A stretch of DNA of 64,000 nt from Curvibacter lanceolatus ATCC 14669 (GTDB lineage Bacteria; Pseudomonadota; Gammaproteobacteria; Burkholderiales; Burkholderiaceae_C): NCBI RefSeq assembly GCF_000381265.1, contig NZ_KB906254.1, positions 372,001 through 436,000 on the forward strand. Reading direction: 5' to 3'. Positions 30,444 to 40,500 of the stretch are shown here, piece after piece. The translations under genes and the position numbers were made by a program. Numbering within the stretch: position 1 is the first letter of the stretch; each line of letters starts with the position of its first letter. Below the pieces are notes generated by a model. It searched no databases. It was not told the origin of the DNA and saw only the letters and a list, made by a program, of their open reading frames with translations.

Positions 30444-31616
30444 ATGCCAACCTTTGCCCAGTTCAAGGGGATCAACAACGTCCAGCCAAGCGAGCGCCTG
30501 GATGATTCCGAACTCGCCACGGCCACGGATGTCGATTTTGGCCTGAGCGGCGAGGCCACATTGCGCCGGGGCTTCACGCTTGCCTCAAGCTTGGCCCACC
30601 GGAATGTCTGGGAGGCTGATGGCTTCGTGCTGGCCACCGTGGCCGGCGATCTGACCAGCATCCTGCCATCGGGCGCCCGCACGGCGCTCTATCCATCCCT
30701 GGGCGATGATCGGGTTTGGTATGTGAAGCTGCCAGACGGCCGCGTGGCGTACAGCAACGGCCTGATCTCGGGCATCGTGGCGGCCAACGGCCTGAGCCAG
30801 ACCCCATGGGGTGTGCCTGTTCCAGCCACCACCGGCGCGCTCACCGATGTGGCGGGTTCGCTTTTCCCGGGCGACTATCAGTACCAGCTGACCTATGTGC
30901 GCCTGTCCGATGGGCTGGAGGGCGGCCCCATTTACACCAACCCGGTGCCGGTGGCCCTGGGCGGCATCTTGCTGACCGGCCTGCCTCAGCTGACCGGCTA
31001 CGGGATCAACGTCTATATCACCAGCCACAACGGCGGGGATGCGCACTTGGCGGGGATGACGCTCACGAGCTCATTCAGCTACCTGGGCCCAAACAGCAGC
31101 TTGGTGCTGCCATGCCGCACCGACTACCTGCAGCCGCCGCCGGCCGGCAAGCTCTGCGCAACGTGGCGCGGCCGGTCGCTGATCGCCGTGGGCAAGGTGC
31201 TGATGGCCTCGCGCCCCCACCAGCCCGAGCTTTTCGATTACCGCGAGGATTTCAAGCAGTTCTCCGACACCATCACGCTGGTGCAGCCGATCGAGGGCGA
31301 TGGGATCTACGTGGGCACCACGGCGGGGCTCTACTTCCTGGCCGGGTCTGATTTCGGGGGGCTATCCATGTCCTCAGACCTCGGCGGCCCGGTTGTCCTG
31401 GGCTCCGGGGTCGCGGTGCCGGCCAAGCTGATTCAGGGCGGGCCGACCGAGGGCAGCGCCATGGTATGCATTGCCGGGCGCGTGCTCACTGCAGGATTTG
31501 CCGGCGGCTCGGTGATTCGGATCACTGAGGGCCGCTACGAATCGGGCGCTACGGGTGTTGCAGCCACTTTCCGGCATGCCAATGGTGTGCCTCAGTACAT
31601 CGCGGTGCCCCAATGA
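30444..31616 (+). CDS. Virion protein of the tail/neck region
   Basis: A 390-aa beta-rich protein (FAQFKGINNVQPSERLDDSE, TDVDFGLSGEATLRRGFTLA, GDYQYQLTYVRLSDGLEGGP, GDGIYVGTTAGLYFLAGSDF). The pattern, with repeated short strands and ‘GIYVGTTAGLYFL’ blades, suggests a propeller-like or tubular tail protein. AGGAG lies 10 bases before ATG 30444. Function unknown. Confidence 0.65.
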   Translation: MPTFAQFKGINNVQPSERLDDSELATATDVDFGLSGEATLRRGFTLASSLAHRNVWEADGFVLATVAGDLTSILPSGARTALYPSLGDDRVWYVKLPDGRVAYSNGLISGIVAANGLSQTPWGVPVPATTGALTDVAGSLFPGDYQYQLTYVRLSDGLEGGPIYTNPVPVALGGILLTGLPQLTGYGINVYITSHNGGDAHLAGMTLTSSFSYLGPNSSLVLPCRTDYLQPPPAGKLCATWRGRSLIAVGKVLMASRPHQPELFDYREDFKQFSDTITLVQPIEGDGIYVGTTAGLYFLAGSDFGGLSMSSDLGGPVVLGSGVAVPAKLIQGGPTEGSAMVCIAGRVLTAGFAGGSVIRITEGRYESGATGVAATFRHANGVPQYIAVPQ

Positions 31617-33748
31617 CCATGCCGATGTTCCTGACCTTCGACGGCGAGCCCATCGCCGGGAGAATCCCTGTCCAGATCCTGGCCAGCGGGGACATCAACG
31701 AAGACCAACTGAACGAACTCCGCGGCCACTATGGAGAATTTGATCGCCTCAGCCGGCTGTCGATCGCGCCACGGCAGACCAGGTACGTCTTTTTGTCCGA
31801 TGGGTCGCCAGTTCGCCTTGAGCGGTTCTATGGGGTTGATCGGATCTTCGTTGACCCGGTTTTGGATGAGCAGAGCACCAACACGAACGCGCCCCTGGCC
31901 TATCCGGCCTATGTTGATCTGGCCTTTGCGCCGATCTTTGACCGCGAGGTGATTGACCTGGGCAGCATCAGTCCTTACCCGCCTGAGCCAACCTACCCGA
32001 CACCAGCGCCGTACAGCGTTCCCGAGCCGGTGTTTGTTGGAACTCCAGGCGGTGAAAGCCTTGGGCTTTTGTATTACCACGTCGATTCCTGGGATCAAAT
32101 CATTCCATCCGATCCGCCAAGATGGCGATCAGCATCTGTTTCGCTCAGGAACCTGAATCCTTACCTTGTAGAAACAGGGTATGACAGCGGTGGATTTTTC
32201 TATAAAAAGCTGAATGGAAAAATCATCCCCAGCACAGATCAGAATACCTTCTGGCGTATTGTTGATACGTTTGAATCGTCGGACTTCTATTCGCTGACGA
32301 CACCATATTTGCTCTCTAGGAATGTCTTCTTCGGTTGGGAGGGTATTGATACTGCCACAAGGGATTTCTACAAACGCATTTTTCCAGATGATGGTGGCAC
32401 ACCCATTTATTCCGGGCCATACAACGATGTTGGTCGATCTGAAATATACGCAACTTTGACGGCGATGAAGGCCGCCGATGATGCTTCGTCGCTATCCATA
32501 TCCCATGCAAACAGCGTTGCCTATGCGGCGTTCATTCCCGTGCATCTGGCCTGGGAGGCTGATCGGGCGGCCTACTACGCTGCGGACTATGCTGCTTGGC
32601 ATTCCACCGTGTATCAGGCTTGGCTTGATGCATGCGCAGCGATTGATGCCGCCGGTGGCAGTGGCGCGGCCATCCTGAAGGCCTGGCGCACATCAGGACG
32701 TGGCGCTCAAATTTCTTCATTGACCACGTGGCTGGATACCGGGATTTCAAAACCCCACCTGGTGGCGCGCTACCTTTCGATGCCCTTCAACGTCAAGGGT
32801 GCGCATGCTGGCACGTTCTCGCTGCCGGCCGGAACCGACATTGGTCACGACCAAATCACCGACGCGACGGTGAACTGGCAGATCACGCACACGGTCACGA
32901 ATGGCAATGTGAACACGGTGGCCAGCGAGACCTACTCAGACCTCTATGCCCAGACCACGATGGCGCTGCCCTCCGGCTGGAAGCTCGGCGGAAATGTTGC
33001 GCAGCCTGCCAACATCTTTGGCTGGCTGGCGAATGGGGACTATGTCCGCTACAAGCGGTTCTATCCCAATCACTACCTGGAGCCAGCCCAGACCCGGCCC
33101 GGCGACCTGAGCACCCTCACGTTCAGCACGGCCACCGGATACCCAGCTTTCGTCAACAGCGCGATCGCTGGCACCTCGGACACGACGGCGCGCATCAATT
33201 CCGACGCCTTCCTGCCGCCCGGCACGGTTATCACCCTGATCCAGCTTGAATATGAGGTCTATGACCCCTTCAGCCTGGCCTGGGTGTGGATGCCGTGCGT
33301 GGACCTGCGCAAGTACGACGCGATTTGGCTGAAAAGCCTGGGCGCCTACTCGGTCCCAGCCGTGCCCGATCCGCAGAGCGCCGGCACCTCGCCGCGAGCG
33401 GTTCGAGTTCGTCGGGTGCTTCGGACCACAAGAAATACTAACTGGACCTGGACCGCGCCCTCCGACGTACCCGCCAGCAAGATGCGCTCGGCCACCTTTC
33501 CGTCTTTCGCGCTGAACTCTCTGTGGGACAACTACCCGTGCACGATCGTGGCCGCCACGGGTCTGCACCCTGGCGCTGCCCCGCGCGTGGCCCAAGTAGG
33601 CCCATTTCCGTTTTCAGAGGTCACGGTTTTCCCCGAGATGGTCGGCGAAGGCCTGGCCGCGCTTGCATCCAAGTCCTGGACCTCAGACCCTTCGGTGCTC
33701 AACCTGACCGCCAAGGCCCTCAATCACGTTTACAAGGTCGCCCCATGA
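31613..33748 (+). CDS. Large tail protein with a divergent central segment
   Basis: A 711-aa protein of the tail region, not assigned to a family. The N-terminal part (ASGDINEDQLNELRGHYGEF, RFYGVDRIFVDPVLDEQS) and the C-terminal part have the GC-rich codons of the phage. Residues about 144-345 (about 32040-32640) use many AT-ending codons, suggesting domain exchange. A helical Ala/Tyr-rich segment follows (AAYYAADYAAWHSTVYQAWL). It overlaps the next gene by 4 bases. Confidence 0.6.
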   Translation: MTMPMFLTFDGEPIAGRIPVQILASGDINEDQLNELRGHYGEFDRLSRLSIAPRQTRYVFLSDGSPVRLERFYGVDRIFVDPVLDEQSTNTNAPLAYPAYVDLAFAPIFDREVIDLGSISPYPPEPTYPTPAPYSVPEPVFVGTPGGESLGLLYYHVDSWDQIIPSDPPRWRSASVSLRNLNPYLVETGYDSGGFFYKKLNGKIIPSTDQNTFWRIVDTFESSDFYSLTTPYLLSRNVFFGWEGIDTATRDFYKRIFPDDGGTPIYSGPYNDVGRSEIYATLTAMKAADDASSLSISHANSVAYAAFIPVHLAWEADRAAYYAADYAAWHSTVYQAWLDACAAIDAAGGSGAAILKAWRTSGRGAQISSLTTWLDTGISKPHLVARYLSMPFNVKGAHAGTFSLPAGTDIGHDQITDATVNWQITHTVTNGNVNTVASETYSDLYAQTTMALPSGWKLGGNVAQPANIFGWLANGDYVRYKRFYPNHYLEPAQTRPGDLSTLTFSTATGYPAFVNSAIAGTSDTTARINSDAFLPPGTVITLIQLEYEVYDPFSLAWVWMPCVDLRKYDAIWLKSLGAYSVPAVPDPQSAGTSPRAVRVRRVLRTTRNTNWTWTAPSDVPASKMRSATFPSFALNSLWDNYPCTIVAATGLHPGAAPRVAQVGPFPFSEVTVFPEMVGEGLAALASKSWTSDPSVLNLTAKALNHVYKVAP

Positions 33749-34182
33749 ATGCCATCGTCCTGAATACGCTGACCGGCGCGGTGAGCGAATACACGAACCA
33801 CTCGGTGAACTCGATCACGCCGAACTATGCGGGATCGGCCGCCGGCCTGCGCCTGCTGGGCGGCGCCACTGATGCGGGAACTCCCATCGTGGCCAACGTG
33901 GTCACCGGCAAAAAACTCTGGGGCTCCAGCCTCAAGAAATTTTTGAGCATGGTCTACCTGTCCCTGCAGTGCGCTGGCCGTGGCCAGTTGACCGTCTACG
34001 GCGCGGTCACCTCCTGGCCCTACATCTTCCCGGCCTTCGCCACCGGTGAGGCCAGATGTCCCACGGGCCGCGGCATCCGGGAGAACTACCTTGCGTTTGG
34101 GTACAGCAACCCGGACGGTGACTATTTCCGCCTTGACCAGATCGAGGTGCCCGTCTCTGAGTCCAAATCCAGAAGGATCTAA
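33745..34182 (+). CDS. Hypothetical tail protein
   Basis: A 145-aa beta-rich protein (MNAIVLNTLTGAVSEYTNHS, NYAGSAAGLRLLGG, GRGQLTVYGAVTSWPYIFPA, GDYFRLDQIEVPVSES). Start overlaps the upstream stop, and the helical tail protein follows after 3 bases. Unknown function. Confidence 0.6.
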   Translation: MNAIVLNTLTGAVSEYTNHSVNSITPNYAGSAAGLRLLGGATDAGTPIVANVVTGKKLWGSSLKKFLSMVYLSLQCAGRGQLTVYGAVTSWPYIFPAFATGEARCPTGRGIRENYLAFGYSNPDGDYFRLDQIEVPVSESKSRRI

Positions 34183-34185
34183 GCC

Positions 34186-36054
34186 ATGACCACCACGCCT
34201 GCCCAATACGTCGACACGGCATTCACCAAGGCCCAGAACTATGCCGATGCGGCAAAAACTCAGCTCACCTCGTTTCTGAACGCGATGAGTGGCGCCATCT
34301 ACACCGCGCCCACCTACAGCATCGAATGGACCCCCGTGGCCGAGCCCACGCCTGTGACCATCCCGACCGTGCCCGATGCGCTGGCCACCATCAGCAGCGA
34401 CTTCAAATTTGATTCGACCCTGGCAGCTGGCAAGCCGGCGGCCCTGGACCTCACTGCGCCTTCGCTGACCGGCCTGTTCCCGACTTTCAGCGCATCCGCC
34501 CCCAGCCTGAGCATGCCCACGGCGCCCACGATCAGCATTGGATCCATCCCCACGGTTCCTTCTCTGTCGGCCGTGACCGTGCCCGATGCGCCAACGGTGA
34601 CCATGCCCAGCACGCCCACGCTGATGAGCCTGAGCACTGTGACCTTTGGCGGGGTGAACCTGCACACGGACATGCAGGCCTTCCTGCAGACGGTGCCCAC
34701 CTTCACCCTGGCCGCGCCAACACCCTTCACCCATTCCGTGGGCCCGGAGTACTCGAGCGCGCTTCTGACAAACCTGCAGGCCCTGATCAACCAGCGCCTG
34801 GCGGGCGGCACCGGTCTGCCGGCGGCTGTGGAGCAGGCCATCTGGGACCGGCTGCGCACCCGTGAAGAGGCGATCGGCGATGCCAACGTGACCGAGGTGA
34901 TGCGCACGCATGAGGCCCTGGGCTTCCCGCTGCCTTCCGGCGCCCTGGCCGCCCAACTGCGCGCGGCCCAGCAGAGCTACTACGACAAGCTGTCGGAGGC
35001 CAGCCGCGACATTTCCATCAAGCAGGCGGACCTCGAGCAGGCCAACCTCAAGCAGGCCATCGAGCAGGGAATCACGCTGGAAAGCAAGTTGGTGGACTAC
35101 TCCATGCAGATGGAGCAGCTGACCTTCGAGATTTCGAAGGCCTACGCAGAAAATGCCGTCTCCATCTACAACGCCCAGGTGACCGGCTACCAGGCGCTCC
35201 TGGCCGGCTACGAGGCCTACGAAAAGGCCTACAAGACCATCATTGACGCCGAAATGGCCCAACTCGAGGTCTACAAAGCCGAGCTGTCGGCCGAGCAGAC
35301 CAAGGCGCAGATCAACCTCACCCTGGTGGAGCAGTACAAAGCCCAGATTGAGGCCGGCATGGCCGTGGTGGAGATCTACAAGGCCCAGCTGAGCGGCACC
35401 AAGGCCCTGATCGACCTCGAGGGCGCGAAGATCAGCGCGGCCGGCCAGCAAATCCAGGCCTACGTGGCCGGGGTGAACGCCCAGACCGCCCAGGTGGAGA
35501 TGTACAAGGCTGGCGTGAGCGCCGAAGCCACCAAGGTGTCGGCCTACGAGGGCCAGGTGCGGGCCTATGCCGCCCAGGTCAGCGCAGCCTCCGAGCAGGC
35601 CCAGGTCAACATCAAGTTCTTCGAGAGCGTGGTGGCGGCCAAGGCCGATGAATGGCGCGCATGGGCAGCCCGGGTACAGGGTGAAACCGCCCGTGTCCAA
35701 GCCGTGGCAGCGCAATCCAGCGCAATTCTTGACGGCTACCGTGCGGCCCTGGCTGGCGTGTCCGCCCAGGTCGACCAGGATGTGAAGCACTGGCAGACCG
35801 CGATCGGCCTGTACAGCGCGCAAAAGGAATACACCCTCAGTGCGCAAAAGCTGAACTCGGACGCCATCGTCACGGCCAAGCAGACCCAGCTGGAAGTCGG
35901 GAAAGTGGGCTCCCAGGTGATGGCGCAGCTGGTGGGCAGCGCGTACAGCATGATTCACACCTCGGCCAGCATCGATGCCAAGGGCTCCACCAGCGTGAGC
36001 TACAACTACAGCGGCGCCACGAGCGCTGACGTCACGCCCATCGCATCGGTCTGA
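34186..36054 (+). CDS. Long helical tail protein
   Basis: A 622-aa protein. The first ~190 residues are Pro/Thr/Ser-rich (PVTIPTVPDALATISSDF ...), the rest one long helical region with repeated ‘VxxYKAxLSA/xAxAAQ’ blocks (LEVYKAELSAEQTKAQINLT, VEIYKAQLSGTKALIDLEGA, VEMYKAGVSAEATKVSAYEG). This could form a trimeric or tubular coiled assembly, like ejection or tail-tube proteins. Function is inferred from shape and position. Confidence 0.65.
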   Translation: MTTTPAQYVDTAFTKAQNYADAAKTQLTSFLNAMSGAIYTAPTYSIEWTPVAEPTPVTIPTVPDALATISSDFKFDSTLAAGKPAALDLTAPSLTGLFPTFSASAPSLSMPTAPTISIGSIPTVPSLSAVTVPDAPTVTMPSTPTLMSLSTVTFGGVNLHTDMQAFLQTVPTFTLAAPTPFTHSVGPEYSSALLTNLQALINQRLAGGTGLPAAVEQAIWDRLRTREEAIGDANVTEVMRTHEALGFPLPSGALAAQLRAAQQSYYDKLSEASRDISIKQADLEQANLKQAIEQGITLESKLVDYSMQMEQLTFEISKAYAENAVSIYNAQVTGYQALLAGYEAYEKAYKTIIDAEMAQLEVYKAELSAEQTKAQINLTLVEQYKAQIEAGMAVVEIYKAQLSGTKALIDLEGAKISAAGQQIQAYVAGVNAQTAQVEMYKAGVSAEATKVSAYEGQVRAYAAQVSAASEQAQVNIKFFESVVAAKADEWRAWAARVQGETARVQAVAAQSSAILDGYRAALAGVSAQVDQDVKHWQTAIGLYSAQKEYTLSAQKLNSDAIVTAKQTQLEVGKVGSQVMAQLVGSAYSMIHTSASIDAKGSTSVSYNYSGATSADVTPIASV

Positions 36055-36068
36055 CGTCACTGGATTGC

Positions 36069-36079
36069 CCCCTCTGAGG
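36069..36079 (+). promoter_or_regulatory. Repeated late element CCCCTCTGRGG, copy 2
   Basis: CCCCTCTGAGG, 60 bases before ATG 36139 and 15 bases after the previous stop; CTCAGGGCGGGG follows. Confidence 0.5.
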
Positions 36080-36138
36080 TTTTGATTCTCAGGGCGGGGC
36101 TTTCATCATCGCCCGATGAAATTTCAATCGGGGCGACC

Positions 36139-37596
36139 ATGAGAGTAGCAGCCAAACTCGCGGGGGGCATCCCCAAATACGCCAATGGTGGCGTGGTCAA
36201 AGGCAAGGGATCGCCAACCTCCGACAACGTCAGCGCCAAGCTTTCCCCCGGCGAGGTGGTGCTGCCCGTCGATACCGTGCAGGCCCTGGGCGGCGCTGCG
36301 GCTGTCATGAAGATGATCAGCGATACGCACACCCCGACCGGGCAGCCCAGCATGAAGGATGGGGTCCAGGCCAAGGCTGATGGCGGCGTGGTTGACCCGG
36401 ATCCCGCGCGCCGGCTGGCTGCGGCACCCCGGCAAGCTGGCGATTCGGCCACCTCGAACCAGATCCCTGTCGGTGCACCGCGCACCGTGGCGCCTGATGG
36501 CTCGCAAGACTCCCCGCTGAACAACGACTTTGCACGCAACGCGATGAACACGCTTTCGGCATTGCCGGGCGCTGCCGCGATCCCAGGTGCTGTGCCGGCT
36601 GTTGCCTCTGGACTGACATCGGCTGCCGCCAAGATGGCCGGGCCTGCCACCGCTGTTGGAAAGATTGCATCGGCCGCAGCACCGTACGCTGTGCCGGGCG
36701 CGGGCGCAGTCGCCCTGGGCATGGCCTCAAGCCCCGCCACTCCTGCAGCTGTGAGCCCGCCACAAGCCGCACCTGCAGCACCTGCCGTTCAGCGCATGAA
36801 TACCGTGCCCGTGGTCCAGGCGCCGGCCGCTGCTGCACCTGTCGGGCTGGGTGGCGGCATGCCCTCGGCCCAGTCGAATGATGCAGCTGCGCGCATGTCG
36901 GGCCTCTCGAGCGCCGAATCCCTGGCCCGCGTGGCCGAAACCACGGCCAGCAACCCGGCCGCGCCCCCCTTGACCCTGACCCAGGATCCCTGGAGCGCGC
37001 GCAAGGCCATGCAGAACGCTGAAACCACGGCTTCTTCGATCCATCGGCCAACAGCCCAGCGAGGCGCCGCCGAACTGGCAGCCCTGCGCAGCGATGCCCA
37101 ATTGGCCGCCCGCGAGGATGCCGCCAGCTCCCGCGCGTTCATGCAAGACACGGGACAAACCGCCCGGGCCAAGATGGCCGAAACCGGGGCATCGAACCGG
37201 TTTGCGCAGACCAATCAGCTGGGCCGGGCCGAACTGGCTTTGAAGCAGACCGCGGCGAGCTACCAGAACCGGGCAGCCGATCGCCTTGAGGGCGCCCAGG
37301 CCGAACTGCTGGCCGCCACGACCCCGGCTGCACAGAAAACCGCCGCCGAGAAGCTGCGCGCGCTCAACGGCAAAGAGCCAGCCAACCGCTTCACTGTGGT
37401 GCCAGGCGGCCAGGAAGCAGATCCGGCGACCGGCCTGATGCGTACCCTGCCGGCCCGCGTCATCAACAACGAAACAGGCTCTTTTGTGGATCAGCCGGCC
37501 GCTGCGCCGAAGCCGCCCACCGTTGGGGCAGTCCATGACGGTTACAAATTCAAGGGCGGCAACCCGGCCGACCCGAAAAGCTGGGAGAAGGTTTGA
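36139..37596 (+). CDS. Ala/Pro-rich internal virion protein
   Basis: A 485-aa protein. The N-terminus has the YANGGVVKGKGSPTSDNVSA ... LSPGEVVLPVDTVQALGG motif found in phage virion and tape-measure-like proteins. The middle is Ala/Pro-rich with a glycine-rich membrane-like part (AVGKIASAAAPYAVPGAGAV), and the C-terminal part is helical. ATG 36139 follows TCAATCGGGGCGACC; an upstream frame start is less likely. Its stop overlaps the start of the polyvalent gene. Likely ejected with DNA. Confidence 0.65.
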   Translation: MRVAAKLAGGIPKYANGGVVKGKGSPTSDNVSAKLSPGEVVLPVDTVQALGGAAAVMKMISDTHTPTGQPSMKDGVQAKADGGVVDPDPARRLAAAPRQAGDSATSNQIPVGAPRTVAPDGSQDSPLNNDFARNAMNTLSALPGAAAIPGAVPAVASGLTSAAAKMAGPATAVGKIASAAAPYAVPGAGAVALGMASSPATPAAVSPPQAAPAAPAVQRMNTVPVVQAPAAAAPVGLGGGMPSAQSNDAAARMSGLSSAESLARVAETTASNPAAPPLTLTQDPWSARKAMQNAETTASSIHRPTAQRGAAELAALRSDAQLAAREDAASSRAFMQDTGQTARAKMAETGASNRFAQTNQLGRAELALKQTAASYQNRAADRLEGAQAELLAATTPAAQKTAAEKLRALNGKEPANRFTVVPGGQEADPATGLMRTLPARVINNETGSFVDQPAAAPKPPTVGAVHDGYKFKGGNPADPKSWEKV

Positions 37597-40500
37597 TGAG
37601 CGGCCCCTGGGAAAACTTCGCGGCGCCTGCCGCAACCTCCGCCCCTTCCGACTCCACTGCCGCAGAAGGCCCGTGGGCTAAGTTCGGGCCGGCACCCAAG
37701 GCCGAACCGTCTGGCGCGGCCCGCCGCTTGGCCGATGTGGGCCTGTCTGTGGCCAAGGGCGTCGTCGGCGTGCCAGAAGCTGCCGTGGGCTTGGCCGACT
37801 TGGCAACGGGCGGGAAAGTGGGCAAGTTCCTGGAGAACAAGGAAGGTGACATTGGCTTCCGGCCCAAGCAGGCCAAGGAGGTCTTGAGTTCTCTGCAGTC
37901 CCCCGAGCAGCAGGCCGCCGACAAAGCGGTTCAGGATGCCAAGGGCTTCTTCCCGACCATTGGAGCAATGGTTCAAAACCCTTCGACTATCGTCAACCAG
38001 GTGGCCGAGTCCGCTCCATCAATGTTGGCAGGTGGCGTGGCCGCCCGAGGTGTCACGGCCCTGGCTCCGGCGATCAGCCCCATCCTGGCCGGTGCAATCG
38101 GCGAAGGTGCCGTGGCTGCCGGCCAAAACACCGAGCAGGTGCGCCAAGAAGCCGCCGACGGCGAACTGACGGGCAAACAGGCCGCCATTCTGGCCGCCTC
38201 AGGCGCTGCCACTGGCGCGATCGGCCTGGGGGCTGGCAAGCTGGCCAACAAGCTGGGCATTGGCGATGTGCACACCATGCTGGCGGCCGGGAAGACTGGC
38301 GCCGTGGGCGCAGAGGCCGTGGCCAAGGGCGCCGAAAAAGGCATTGCCCGCAAGATCGGTGAAGGCGTGCTGGTTGAAGGCGCCCTGGAAGAACTGCCGC
38401 AAAGCGCCCAGGAACAGGCCGCCCAGAACATTGCCCAGGGCAAGCCTTGGTCTGAAGGCGTGGCCGAGGCCGCGGCCCAGGGCCTGGTGACTGGCGGTGT
38501 GACCGGTGGCGTTGCTGGCCCGATTTCTGGCCGCTCGGCACCCGCCGAGCAACCAGCTCCGCAACCTGGCCATGGACAAGCGCCCGGCCAGGATGTTGCA
38601 GCCCCCGCAGCTGAGACATCTGGTGCACCGCCCACCACCCCTGTGCCGCCGGCCGCTCAAACCGCCCTGGCTGCAGATGAGCAGGCCGCCCCCGGCCAGC
38701 CCCCGGAAACCGTTGCGGTGGCTGAACAGCCCCCGATTGCCCAGACCCCCCCGGGCGAACAAGCGCCCCAGGCCCAACCGGCGCCCGAGGGGGCCCGGCC
38801 ATCTGAGGCCATGGGCATCAACCCGGCAGATGGTGTGCTTTCGCGCGCTGCAGCTGCTGCGGTGGATACCGGTGTGCACGCTCAGGCCCTGGCCGCTCAG
38901 CAGGCCCAGGCCTTGGCCGAGCAAGCCCAAACCGCCAGCCCGGCCCCGGGCGGTGAGCCCGCAGCGGACCTGACCTCGCGCCCGACCGATGAACTGCGCG
39001 CCCAGCTGCGCAGCGCCCAGGGCCCAGGCATCCGCAAGGCAATTGCCCGGGAATTGGCCCGCCGCCGCATCGAGGCCGCAAGCCAACCGGTGCCACAGGC
39101 TGCCCCGGATCTTTTTGCCCAGGAGCCTCAAGATGTCAGCACAACAAGCCCCGCTGTCCCCGTGGATTCAGGAGATGGTCGACCTGCAAATGTTGTCGAT
39201 GCTGGAGGCGCAGACGCTGGAAGACTTCTGGCTCCAAACGCCGGAGGGGGAAATCAGGATGGCGCCGGCGGAAATGGCGGACCTGCTGCAGCGGGTGTGG
39301 CTGCACGAGCAGCTGAGCCCGCCGCAAAGCCCAAGCGAACTGCACTGAAGAAGAAGGCCGCCGCCCCGGAAGCCCCAGCGAAAACCACGGAGGCTCAAGA
39401 TGTCCAGCAGTCCGAGCAAGCCCCATCAGCCCCTGGAGCGACCACCGAAGCCCAGGGAGATCAAGCGGCAACTCAGGCGGGAAGTGGAACGCCTGCAGAA
39501 CCTGCGCGAGTACCCGCAGCGGGAGGTGGATCCCTGGAAGCCGCTGGGCTGACCAAAGGCATGCGCTGGCAGAAGTTCGGCGCCGAGACCGGCACTCTGT
39601 CGGTGCCCCGGGCCGACATGCCCCAGATCAAAGCCGAGCACCGCGGCGCCATGGTCAATTTCCTGAAGGCCAAAGGCATCGAGGCCACCCAGGAAGAAGT
39701 GCCGGCGGCCGACCTGAAGCCGACACAGGCCGAATACTCGCCGCCCAAGGTGCGCAAGGCCCAGGCCTTCAAGGGTGGCGAGCGCTCAATCCTGGTGTCG
39801 TCTGATGGCCACGTGCTGGACGGCCACCACCAGTGGCTGGCCAAGATCCCAGGCAATCAGCAGGTGAAGGTGATCCGCCTGGATGCGCCTATCAAAGACT
39901 TGCTGGCCACGGTCAAAGAATTCCCGAGCGCTACCCAGGAGGCCGGCGCCACTACCCCAACAAACCCCTCACCTACGGAGAAAGCAAATGGCCCTCAAGC
40001 CGATCAAGCCCAGCAAGCAGAAGCGCAACAGCCGCAAGAAACCGGAGCAGGGCCTGCTGCCGCTGCCGACGCCCAGCCGGTAAAGCAAGCGCCACGCCTG
40101 GACCATGGCGAGCTCAACATCCCTGGCCGCACGTCCGGGATCAACGCCGAACTTGACCGCTACAAGGCAGAGCAGAAGGCCAAGCAAAACGCCCTGTCGA
40201 AAGAGGCCGCGGCCTCCCGCAAGGAAAACAAGGCAGCCGCCAAGGCAAAGTTTGATGAAGTCGGTGCTCAGATGATCGCCGACATGGCCCGGGCGCCCAA
40301 GCTGCTGCAGGCCGGCGCAAAGGCAGCCGAGATCCGCAAGACCATCGACTCCATGGTCAAGTGGGAGCCAACTAAGTTCTTGGACCTGGCCGCAAAGTAC
40401 GAGAAGGAAAAAGCCGCCGGCAAGTATCCCGAGGCGTCCGCGCCCGTGGCCGCTTCTGGCAAGCCTCAAAAGGCGCAGAACGATTCCCCGGCTGTCGGCT

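Noticed and set aside
36055..36138. Frameshift joining the helical tail protein and the Ala/Pro-rich protein
   Set aside because: A clear stop at 36052-36054, a CCCCTCTGAGG element and a ribosome site before ATG 36139 argue for two separate genes.
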